Shown here piece after piece: positions 26,740-35,832 of a stretch of DNA of 64,000 bases. Source of the stretch: Pyrocephalus nanus (lineage: Eukaryota; Chordata; Aves; Passeriformes; Tyrannidae); contig CM076280.1 in the NCBI GenBank assembly GCA_038380795.1, positions 7,179,501 to 7,243,500 of the forward strand, given 5' to 3'. The notes beneath the pieces are model-generated. The model was not told the origin of the DNA, searched no databases, and was given only the letters and a program-made list of their open reading frames with translations. The translations under genes and the position numbers were made by a program. Numbering within the stretch: position 1 is the first letter of the stretch; each line of letters opens with the position of its first letter.

Positions 26740-27135
26740 TAAACATGCCCTCCCTCTCCCTTTTTCTCCTCACCACAACACGTAAACCATACGTAAATAT
26801 AAAAAATATGTTTTCTACATGTATATATATTTCTCTGTTTATATATTTCTCTGTATATATATATATATGTATATACCTATATCTATCTCATATGTAAATA
26901 TGTATCTGTATGGTGTATATGGCATGCTGTATATAATAAGTATATATAGGCATAAATGGTCCATTTACACTATATATGTGTATATATACACACAGATACA
27001 GTTATACTCACATTATACACACATTGCATACTAGTTATTTATATATATACAATATATTATCTACTAGCTAGCATATAGCATGCAGTTTATAGTCTATTAA
27101 CTCTATTACACTATATATAACAAATATATTTTTTT
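26740..27135. repeat. AT-rich (TA)n low-complexity block
   Basis: About 400 bp of mostly tatata and acatat words stand out sharply against the GC-rich surroundings. It encodes only low-complexity Tyr/Ile peptides in any frame. Confidence 0.85.
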
Positions 27136-28019
27136 ATATTTCAGGCTGCTGGGGGAGATTAGCAGTGTTGATGATGATGCTCCAGCCTCCTCATGAGATC
27201 CAGTGACAGAGGGAGCAAGGTGGGATGGATGTCCCAGCCCCAAGACAGGGTGGCCACCTGGCCAGCAGAAGTGCCCAACCAGCTCCAGACTGTTTGGGGA
27301 TGACCAGTGGCTGGTGGCAGGGACATGGGAAGCCCTGGCAAAGGCACGAGCCCATGTCCCAGCCCATCCATGTCCCCTCTCCTCACATCTTGGGATCAGG
27401 GTTGCTTTTGGGACAAAGAGCAAAGGGACAACGAACTCTGTCCCCAGGACATCCGTGTTTGTTTTAAGGGCAGGATCACCCAAGCCATGTCACCTTTTGG
27501 CTCCAAAGGCCCCAGGGTGACACAGGTGAAGCCTCATGCTGGTACCTGGAGAAGGGCTGGCACCAGTGCTGGCAGATGAGAGGTGATGGAGCATGGCTAG
27601 CACGAAGGGACCCACATCTCTGCCACCCCTCTGAGTGCCTTGGCAGCTCTCAGCAGAGCGAGGAAAAACCCTGACCTAATTTATTCCGACTTCCCAAGGC
27701 TTGGCCATGGCACAGCCGAGGCAGCTGAAGGAACTGGGCAAACATGGATGCAGGGACAGGTTTGTCCGGGGTCAAACCCCATTGCCTCAGCAGAGCAGAG
27801 GAGGTGGGAGCATCCCAAGTGGTTCCCAAGAAAGTACCTCAGGGCTCTTCCCAGGGCCTTGGAGGTTTCAGTGCTCAATTAGTTGCCACTAATGGCAGCA
27901 AACAGGGCCACAGGTGCCCGCCCAGACCTGGGTTAAGCACTGAGGGAAGGGCCGTGCCGACACCACAGGACCTGCCTTGCAAATCACCTGCAACAACATG
28001 TGCCGTCCTGGTCACCTCT

Positions 28020-28150
28020 TCTCAAAAATGATAGTGCAAAATTAATTAGAATTAATTAATCAGAAAAGGGTAATAAGGGTGATTAGGCACCTGGGGAAAA
28101 GGAAAAAAAAAATATTCCTGAAGAGTGATCGCAGCACCGTGATTACCTTG
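28020..28150. promoter_or_regulatory. Candidate conserved non-coding island
   Basis: Contains caaaattaattagaattaat followed by taatcagaaaagggtaataa; tandem TAATTA cores. Confidence 0.35.
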
Positions 28151-28494
28151 GAAAGGTGGTGAGGGAGCGGGAGCAGGAGGAGGGTGTGCAGGGAAACAAA
28201 TGGGCTGGGGAGAGGGGTCTGGGGGGTGTTTTCTGTCTCGTCACACAAAGAATTACTGAGTGACAAGATTGAAACCCGTCAGAGGAAAAGCATTTCCCGG
28301 CAGCAGTGACCACGTGGAGGCAGCTGAGCCGAGGGGGGCACGGGCGGCTCTGTGTTGTGGCTGGAGATGCCACGCTTTTTGCAGATCTGGCTTTGCACAA
28401 ACTGGCCCCAAGGCTGGACTCGTCTCCAGAAGAGAATGGGACTCAACAGGGAGTCCTCAGTGCTGGGATCCTCATCTCTGGCTGGGCTTAGCCA

Positions 28495-28645
28495 AGGAAC
28501 GCTCAGCTGATTTCATTTTCCTCTTAATTTTCAGCCAAACTCTGTTGCCTTAATAAAATTAACAATAATAATAACACAAAATCAAAGGGAATATATGCAA
28601 ATGAGATTGGCCCCTGGGTTAAGGTCACCACTGCAGGTTCCATTG
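28495..28645. promoter_or_regulatory. Candidate conserved non-coding island with perfect octamer
   Basis: Contains a perfect ATGCAAAT POU octamer at 28595-28602, preceded by gctgatttcattttcc and taataaaattaacaataata. Confidence 0.45.
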
Positions 28646-29309
28646 TATTCTGAGGGGCCAAAGTGGAGCACCTGCCACGGGGGGGGGGACAGGAGTACCA
28701 GTCCCTTTCTGCCACCATGAAGGACTTTAGTGGTGGAAAAGAATGGAGGAGGTGGCTTGGATTTCATGGAAATGGTCTTCAGGAGCCCTAGTACAACACA
28801 GTGAAAAAAATTATAGAACTGTCTTTTTTGGGGAAGCAGAAGGAACAAGTTCTGCGAGTACCAATGGATGGCACGGATGGGACGCAGGTGCTTGAAAACA
28901 CAGGTGGCAACTGGAGCAATGCAATGGTCGTGCCATGGATTTCTGGATGGCCGTGGGGTGAGCAGCTCTGTTCTGGGGACAGCAAGTCCTTGCTTGGGCC
29001 ATTAGGACAGGATACAACTGTTTTGTCACTGTCACTGTCCCCATAGCAATCCTCTTCCAGAGGCCTTGGGCACCACAGGTCCCATCAACGCTGCATGGGG
29101 GTATAACTGGGGTGGGATGAGACCCCAAAAGGGGATGGTCTCAGCTGCAGTGGGGAGGGCACCACAGCTGTGGTGAGCCCATTGGGCCTCAGCTCGCCAT
29201 GTTGGCTCAGCAGGGCCAGGCAGGGGGCGTAGAGGAGAGTTGGGGACATCACCCAGGAGCAGCGGGACCAGTGCCCCTGCCAGGCACAGGGTGAACGCAG
29301 GCAGGTGAA

Positions 29310-29975
29310 GGGGTGAGGGGTCAGTGCCAGTGTCAGTGCCCTGTACAAGTGGGGCAGGTGGGGTGTTGGTGCCAGGAGTGTTTGGTACTGGGGCTGTCAG
29401 TGCTGGAAGGGTGTCTGCTGGTGCCGAGGGGCTGTCAGTGCCAGGGCTGTCAGTGCTGGGTGTTTCAGTACTGGCAGGTGTCTGTACAGGGGGTGTCAGT
29501 GCTGGGAGGGTGTCTGTCGGTGCCGGGGGTCAGTCGATGCTGGGGGGTGTCAGTGCCAGGGTCAGTGACAACCTGGGCTCACTCAGTGCCGGTGTCGGTG
29601 CCGGGGGTCTCTCGGTGCCAGTATCGGTACAAGGGGTCTCTCGGTGTCGGTGTCGGTGCCGGGGGTCTCTCGGTGTCGGTGTCGGGGGTCTCTCGGTGTC
29701 GGTGTCGGTGCCGGGGGTCTCTAAGTGTCGGTGTCGGGGGTCTCTCGGTGTCGATGTCGGAGCCGGGGGTCTCTCGGTGTCGGTGCCGGGGGTCTCTCGG
29801 TGTCGGTGTCGGTGCCGGGGGTCTCTCGGTGCCGGTGTCGGTGTCGGGGGTCTCTCGGTGTCGGTGTCGGGGGTCTCTCGGTGTCGGTGTCAGTGCCGGG
29901 GGTCTCTCGGTGTCGGTGTCGGGGGTCTCTCGGTGTCAGTGCCGGGGGTCTCTCAGTGTCGGTACGAGCGGGTCC
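29310..29975. repeat. GC-rich minisatellite with 24- and 30-bp units upstream of NTMT1
   Basis: From about 29,577 to 29,970 there are roughly fourteen units built as gtctctcggtgtc plus one or more ggtgtc/ggtgcc hexamers and a G5 run. Unit lengths are 24 or 30 bp. From 29,310 to 29,576 the same motifs are more degenerate (ctgtcagtgctgg-type). All unit lengths are multiples of three, which keeps long open frames that encode Val-Ser-Arg-Cys-rich repeats. I regard these as artefacts. Confidence 0.93.
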
Positions 29976-30304
29976 CGCTCCCCCCCCGACCCAGCGAAGT
30001 TCCCGCGGCGGTGGCGGCGCAACGGCGGGACAACAGCGCCCCCTCGCGGCCCCGGTGGGACAGGACGGGACCAGGAGCGGGACAAGGACAACAGCGGGAC
30101 AGGGACAGGGCTGGGCACAAGAGCAGGGCTACGGCCGGGGACAGGCGGGCAGCCCGGCCACGGCACCCCTCGGCTGCTTGTCCTGGTGACCCGGGACCCG
30201 CCGCCCTCCTCGGCAGCCCCGGGCCCCGACACCCAGCCGGCATCCCGCGCCCGGCTGCCCCGCAAGAGCCGAGTAGTTCCCACGGGCTTCCCTCGGGCCG
30301 CCTC

Positions 30305-30655
30305 CGCCTGTCCCAGTCCGCTCCAGTCCGTCCCAATCCACCCCTGCCTGTCCCAGTCAAACCCTCACTGTCCCAGCCCGTCCCAGCCCGCCTCTGCGTG
30401 TCCCTGTCCGTCCCAGTCTACCCCTGCCTGTCCCAGTTCGTCCCAGCCCGCCCCTGCCTCTCCCAGTCCGTTCCAGTCTGTCCAAGTTGGTCGGAGTCCA
30501 CCCCTGCCTGTCCCAGTCTGTTCCAATCTGTTCCAATCTGTCCTGGTCTGCCGCAGCTGGTCCGAGTCCCCCCTTGCTTGTCCCAATCCACCCCTGCCTT
30601 TCCCAGTCCATCCCAGTGCGTCCAATTCCATCCCAATCCGTCCCCCCTCGTCCTT
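30305..30655. repeat. Pyrimidine-rich minisatellite with 10-bp subunits at the NTMT1 promoter edge
   Basis: Degenerate gtcccagtcc-type decamers are grouped into larger units of about 40 bp (cacccctgcctgtcccagtc). The array ends within about 60 bp of the CRE-bearing promoter. Confidence 0.88.
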
Positions 30656-31010
30656 GTAGCGCCCCATCGCGGGCATCAGCGGGAGAGCGCGGGGCGGGGC
30701 CCGGACGCAGTGACGTCACCGTGACGTCACCGACACGGCCGCGCCTGGTTGGTCGGCGCTGCCGGCCGTGCCGGGGGTGGGCAGCGCGCGGACACCGCCG
30801 GAGGTAACGGGGGGGCCGGGCCGGGGTCGCGGCCCGAGGGACCCGCGGGCCCCGCGGCACCGAACACACCCCGGGCCGGGGCTGGGAGGGCCGGGAGGGG
30901 CCGGCGGAGCTGTCCAGGCCGCACCCGGTGTCCCCCCCAACCCCGGCCGGTAGAGCTGCACCGGGCGGCCTGCGGGGCCTGGAGCGCCGGGGGGGGGAAC
31001 CCACAGCGAT
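30655..31010 (+). promoter_or_regulatory. NTMT1: NTMT1 CpG-island promoter with GC box and paired CRE sites
   Basis: This is a dense CpG stretch with a GC box (ggggcggggc, 30691-30700) and two perfect TGACGTCA cyclic-AMP response elements, at 30711-30718 and 30722-30729, 11 bp apart. No TATA box is visible. It ends in a clear splice donor (gag|gtaacg, exon end 30803), so transcription probably starts between about 30,730 and 30,790. The exact start site is not determinable. The island continues into intron 1 to about 31,260 with weaker density. Confidence 0.7.
30740..30803 (+). other. NTMT1: Probable NTMT1 untranslated exon 1 (5' end approximate)
   Basis: It is inferred from its place in the CpG island and from the donor gag|gtaacg at 30803/30804. 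It contains no ATG that could start NTMT1. The 5' boundary is a guess; only the donor is visible. Confidence 0.45.
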
Positions 31011-31682
31011 GGGGGGGCGGTGAGAAGGCCGGGTTAGGTCTTGGACCGGGCACCGCCCGTCTCACCACAAAGGGCAGGTGTAACACCCCTCTAACGCCTC
31101 CCCTCTCGGCCTGGGGACCACCCCCCGTGCACCCCCGGCCTGCGAGTGACCGCAGGGCTCGGGCAAAGGGCCCCACACCGTGGTGACTCCCCTCGCACGC
31201 CGTGTGACCTCCTCCTCCTCCCCGCGGCGGGGGAGCGAGGACCGGCCTCCACCTGCTCCTCCACGTTCCAGGGGCTCCTGGGGCAGCAGGAGGGGGAGAT
31301 GGCAGGACAGGGGTGCGTGTTGGTCTTGCTGGGTCCTGGGTGCTCTCCACCCTGAAGAATGTCACTAGGGAGTCACCAAGGCCAACCCAGAGCCAAGCAG
31401 GAGGTGACGTGTCAGGAGGGTGAACCTGGGTCTCAGCCCATGGCATCAGACAGTGGCACTGCCAAAAGTGGGGCCAGAGCCCTCCATGCCCTGGCTGCCC
31501 CTGTGGCTCAGCCTCTGAGCTACAGGGCAGCAGCAGCTGCTGCCTCCCAGCCTCCCCTGGAGGTGTCTGTGGGGTCAGGGTGGCTCTTACCTTCAGTTCC
31601 CTGGGGCTGCAGTCAGCCACACTCACACTGGTGGGACTGAAGGGGTGGTTTGGGACTAAAATCCCATCTTCTCTGCTCCTAG

Positions 31683-31747
31683 ATCACAGCGCAGACCAGC
31701 TCGTGGCACCACCGAGCCAAACTGGATTTCCACCGGTGATCTGTCAG
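31683..31747 (+). other. NTMT1: Possible NTMT1 untranslated exon 2 (may be alternative)
   Basis: A 65-nt segment is flanked by a good acceptor (ctctgctcctag, AG at 31681-31682) and a consensus donor (cag|gtgagg, GT at 31748). It has no ATG. It lies between the CpG-island exon and the first coding exon, whose acceptor is atcccag at 32491-32497 (coding exon start 32498). Transcript evidence would decide whether it is constitutive. Confidence 0.4.
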
Positions 31748-31834
31748 GTGAGGTGCTGCATCCCCCTTCTCTACCCCCAGGCTGTTCCACAGCACATGGG
31801 GCCCCCAAACCTGCCTAAGCTGCCATAGAAAAGG

Positions 31835-32265
31835 TTTTGTGTCTAATGGGATATTTGCCAGCAAATTCAAGCCACGGCCACTATATATTTCTTTATTTGT
31901 AAAGGTGTTTGAAGTCCTTGAATTTACCCTTTGGCCAACTTAAATCTAGCTTCTAATCCCCGGCGCAGTTAATCAAATCCACAGTGGTTTGAATTATGAG
32001 ATGCCTGGGGGGGATTTATAGCTTGTATTGCTGATTATACCTTGACTTTATTATATTGCAAATACCTAACTTACGGTCACGGCTGAGATTTACAATCCTC
32101 AGGTAGGTGCTCAGGATAACTTTTTAGCAACTCCAGGTGTAATTGGAGGTGACTGATGGGGCTGTCGCCACAGATAAACGTGTAATCTGTAAAATGTTAG
32201 GACGGGGAAAGAAGAGGCAAAAATAGGTGAAAAAGGGTGGGTCAACTTTAAAAAAAATAGTCATA
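31835..32265. promoter_or_regulatory. Candidate conserved non-coding island inside NTMT1 5' intron
   Basis: About 430 bp of unique AT-rich sequence: ctaatgggatatttgccagc, ctttatttgtaaagg, gcagttaatcaaatccac, attatattgcaaatacc, cagataaacgtgtaatctg. Nothing in it looks like an exon. Its length and texture suggest a developmental enhancer that need not serve NTMT1. Confidence 0.5.
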
Positions 32266-32538
32266 TAATTGGATGTATTGCTGAGCAAGGCTCTGGGATG
32301 CCTGTTCTGGCTGAGGCATCTCCGCCCAGGAAGGGCTGGCTTGTTGGCCTCCAGAAAATACCAGGATTCAGATCAGAATTTCGGCTTTTAAGCTGAAGGG
32401 TTTGGGCTATTGAAATAGCCCTGGGGAGGGGGAAGGAGTGATAAATAGAAGTGGGGTGCTCACAGGGCCTCCCTGGTCCGGGTTTCTCCCATCCCAGGGG
32501 AGCAGCAAGTCCCGTGTGGGCACGTGCCCTCGGCCAGC

Positions 32539-33834
32539 ATGACGAGCGAGGTGGTGGAGAACGAGTTTGAGTTCTACTCCAAGGCGGAAAAGTACTGGAA
32601 GGATGTGCCCGCCACAGTGGATGGCATGTTGGGGGGCTACGGCCACATCTCCAGCATCGACATCAACAGCTCCAGGAAGTTCCTGCAGAGGTTTCTGCGG
32701 GTAGGTGGCATGGTCTGTCAGGCTCCTAAAGCCCTGTCCTTCTCCCAGCATGGAGCTGGAGCTGGGCTCTTCCCGAGTTGCTCCGTGGAGTCCTCTGTTG
32801 CTGCATGCTAGGAGAGCTTTGCCTTGCAGTGGTTTCCCCACTCCTGTTCCCATGTGGTTTTCCCATTCCTCCTCCGTGGGATTCAGCCCCTCATGGTTGT
32901 TGTTCCAGGATGGCCCCAACCGGACGGGAACGACCCGTGCTCTGGACTGCGGGGCCGGCATCGGCCGGATCACCAAGCGGCTGCTGCTGCCCCTCTTCAA
33001 GACAGTGGACATGGTGGATGTGACAGAGGACTTCCTCACCAAGGCCAAGAGCTACCTGGGCGAGGAGGGCAGGCGGGTGCGCAACTACTTCTGCTGCGGC
33101 CTCCAGGACTTCAGCCCCGAGCCCAACTCCTACGATGTCATCTGGATCCAGTGGGTCATCGGTGAGGGTCGCTCCGCTTCCATCCTGTCCTGTCCAGCTT
33201 CCCCCGAGGGGCAGGTGCCTCATGCACTGGGGAGAGAGCAGCTTGAGGTCTGCGTGAAGGATGAGCATCACAGCATGGGTGGGAGTCTGGGGTGGGAATC
33301 TGCCCCCTATCCCTGCCCTACAGAGGGGCACTGAGGGCACTGTGCTTTCCCCCCTCCCTCCATGGGTCTTTCCCCAAAAGCCCTCGGAGCCAGGGCAGAG
33401 GTGTGGGTTGGATGAGCTGGGCTGTGGGGACACAAGGTGGACACCCCAAGATAGAGCTTCCCCCTGCAAATGGTTCAAATATTTGGCTACTTGGATCAGG
33501 AGGGACCCCAAATGCAGCCTCACGGCCTCCTCCTCCCGGTCACCCCGTGCCTTCTAACCCCTGCTCTGCCCCTCCAGGACACCTCACCGACAACCACCTC
33601 TCTGACTTCCTGAAGCGGTGCCGGGCCGGCCTGCGGCCCAACGGCATCGTGGTCATCAAGGACAACATGGCTCAGGAGGGGGTGATCATGGACGATGTGG
33701 ACAGCAGCGTCTGCCGGGACCTGGACGTGGTCCGCAAGATCATCCGCCGGGCTGGGCTGCACCTGCTGGCCGAGGAGCGCCAGGAGAACTTCCCCGATGA
33801 GATCTACCACGTCTACACCTTCGCCATGAGATGA
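32539..33834 (+). CDS. NTMT1: N-terminal Xaa-Pro-Lys N-methyltransferase 1 (three coding exons)
   Basis: Enzyme that uses S-adenosylmethionine to methylate the alpha-amino group of nuclear proteins starting Xaa-Pro-Lys after Met removal (RCC1, CENP-A and others). Coding exons are 32539-32700, 32909-33161 and 33578-33834. All junctions are GT/AG (donors gtaggt, gtgagg), and the phases join to exactly 223 codons plus TGA, the length I recall for human. The start is the ATG at 32539 because the protein then begins MTSEVVE like its orthologues. SAM-binding motif I is LDCGAGIGR (residues 66-74, with G69 and R74), followed by D91 in DMVDVTED. W136 and H140 lie in WIQWVIGH, and N168 and D180 lie in KDNMAQ and DDVDSS. 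All of these known cofactor- and substrate-site residues are present, so the gene looks functional. It converges on ASB6, with stop codons 2.0 kb apart. Family and residue roles are established knowledge; the exon model is read from the sequence. Confidence 0.97.
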
Positions 33835-33990
33835 GGGCAGCGGGAGGAGGTCTCTCCCGTGTCGTGACTCCCCCTCCTCTGGGGCTGGTGACAAGGACGG
33901 GACTTTGTCTTCCAGGTTGCTGCTGTTTGTGAAAAGAGGTGTTTGCCAAATACATTTTCCTGCTGTTGCACTTCTGCACGTGGGCTTTGT
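33835..33990 (+). terminator. NTMT1: NTMT1 3' UTR with probable variant poly(A) signal
   Basis: After the TGA at 33832-33834 there is no AATAAA in the next few hundred bases. The best candidate is the variant hexamer AATACA at 33949-33954, followed by T- and GT-rich sequence to about 33,990. A short 3' UTR of about 140 nt is therefore inferred. It leaves about 500 bp before the presumed 3' end of the converging ASB6 gene. Confidence 0.45.
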
Positions 33991-34485
33991 CAGGTGCATG
34001 TTGGCTCGGTGCCACCCTCGGGGGGCTCTGGACAGGAGCAAGAGGGTCTCCCATGCAAGAGGTGATCCGTGGGCAGCAGCAGGTTGCTGACCACAGGGTT
34101 TCTGGTAGTCAACAGGCGCTTGGAGCACCTTTGGGACAGTCTGGGCTCCATTCCTTGCCTGGGTGTTTGACCCCTTCCTGCTGCTCACAGCAACAAGCTG
34201 GGTAAGAGGAGCAGGAGAGATTTCTGTGATTTCCCTGTGGTGGGTTGGAGAGGCAATACCAACTTCTGGGGCTTTGAGGGAGCCTGTCCTTTAAACCTAC
34301 GAGCAGGTCTCCCACACGTGCAGCAAAAAGGGAGGTGGCACCTGGCTTGGGCCAACCAAACCAAGCCCAATGCAGCCAACACTGGCACAAGTGCCAGGGG
34401 GTGAGCCCATGTGCAGACCCCAACCCTCCAGCCATCCCCTCAAGCCCCCTCCTCCATCCCACCTCCCCTGCAGAAGAAACAAGCC
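33991..34485. other. Gap between the convergent NTMT1 and ASB6 3' ends
   Basis: About 500 bp of unremarkable sequence. I see no exon, repeat family or conserved-looking motif cluster in it. It may be partly transcribed by read-through from either gene. Confidence 0.5.
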
Positions 34486-34489
34486 CCTG

Positions 34490-35832
34490 TCATTATTACA
34501 AAAGGCCTCATTTAATTGCTCAGTTCCCATTCCAGACACCTGGGCAGAATTTGATCACATTACTGGGGTTTTTTTTAAACACCAGTTCATCAGGACACAC
34601 AGCTCCAGTTCCATGGGGCAGGAGAGGGTAAAACTCAGATGCTGCCAGGAGGGTGATGGGAGAGACAACCCTTCTGCTGCCAAACTGCCAGTGAATCCCA
34701 GATCCACCTGCTGTAAACTGTCCCTAATCCGAACAGATTTTTCCTCTTTTCATCCTCTTCTGCATCTGTTCCCCACGACAAACAAAAAACCAAAACAAAA
34801 CTGTGTGGGGCTCAGCCCTGCAGCCAGTCTTTGGCATGTCACAAAGAAGCAGATGCTTAGAAGGGGGAGGGAGCCAGGTGGCAAGGCTGGGACTCAAACC
34901 CTCCAGGTGCAGCCACAGAGTTTGCAAGTTCCAGTAGCAGGTTGAAAAGAAAACCCCAGAGTCCTGCTGCAATTCTGTGTTCTGGGAAGGAGGCAATGGA
35001 GAACAAGGACCTGGGAGCAGTCAGCAAGGAAAAGAGCCAAGGAATGGGGAGGGAGGCACAAGGCACTCAGTTAGCTGTCTGTTCCTTATCTTTGCACAGG
35101 GAACACACCACAAAGCCGAGAAACATCCATTTGTCTGTTTTGGAGCCCAGCACCTTCAAGACATGCTTGGTGAATGGTCCTCTGTGCCAGGATGGGGTCC
35201 AGAAACACAGAGGGTGTGCAGCAGTTGGCCACCTCTGCCAGCCCTGATTACCCTCACTCCCACCCCCAGCCTCAGAAGCCCACATTGAGCAAGGAAGGCA
35301 TCCACGCTCACAGGGTGATGCTGGGCCTGCCTCTACCACCAGGACTGGAGGCAGGAAGCCAGGACAGCGCTGCCAGTGCTCTCCTTCTCCCAGCACCCCG
35401 AGGCACAGCTCCACCAGACACCTAAGGCACTGTGTCACCCACCCATGGCAGCACTGGGAGAGAGGGGACACGCTGCCTGTCCAGTCACAACACTGGTTCT
35501 GCCTCCAGGTCTTTGCTTAATCTCCCTCAAAACCAGCCCTCTGCCCCAGTATCTGGCTCCCCAGTGCCCAGGAGCTCTTTCCACCCCAAGGACCCCCGGA
35601 GCTCTGCCCACCCTCCCCCATGACGTGCACCAGAGCAACGAGACCTCCACAGACACACGTGGGATACTGTGCCCAGAATGCCACAGAGAGGGGCTCCGTG
35701 GGCAGCACTGGCCAAGCCGTGGGCACACAGACAGCAGCACCTCTGCTGTGAGTAAAACTGTCCAGAGCAGAGTGTGGAGGCTGCAGGCACAGCAGGACAG
35801 TGGAGGGAGGAGACAGAGAGGCACTGTCAGGC
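34490..35832 (-). terminator. ASB6: ASB6 3' UTR with candidate ATTAAA poly(A) signal
   Basis: On the minus strand downstream of the stop, the only good poly(A) hexamer I found is ATTAAA at 34516-34511, followed by TG- and T-rich sequence (cttttgtaataatg). That would give a 3' UTR of about 1.3 kb, close to the roughly 1 kb remembered for mammalian ASB6. The segment contains a weak MIR-like patch near 34,860-34,930 and is otherwise unique-looking. Confidence 0.45.
34855..34930 (-). mobile_element. Weak MIR-like patch in ASB6 3' UTR
   Basis: The string gtggcaaggctgggactcaa acccnccagg resembles the reverse-complement MIR segment. The copy is short, and the call could be chance. Confidence 0.3.

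Larger units (their letters stand above)
1..30650. other. Intergenic region upstream of NTMT1
   Basis: No open frame here resembles a known protein, and I see no convincing chain of splice-flanked coding exons. In human the neighbour on this side is IER5L, a long single-exon gene, and it is absent here. A spliced non-coding RNA cannot be excluded without transcript data. Content is unique GC-rich sequence with a few MIR remnants, simple repeats and candidate conserved islands, listed separately. I see nothing distinctive in about 3,930-7,740, 8,760-9,580, 12,200-13,480, 20,650-22,760, 25,000-26,450 and 27,150-28,020. Confidence 0.7.

Noticed and set aside
29577..29970. Regularly spaced repeats resembling a CRISPR array
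   Set aside because: The whole unit is repetitive with no unique spacers, and the host is a vertebrate. It is a minisatellite.
1..30650. Possible upstream neighbour gene such as IER5L
   Set aside because: No long single-exon frame or recognisable conserved protein segment was found.
29313..30724. Two overlapping open frames of about 450 codons with Val-Ser-Arg-Cys repeats
   Set aside because: They are produced by minisatellite units whose lengths are multiples of three. There is no domain, no stable frame use and no plausible promoter.
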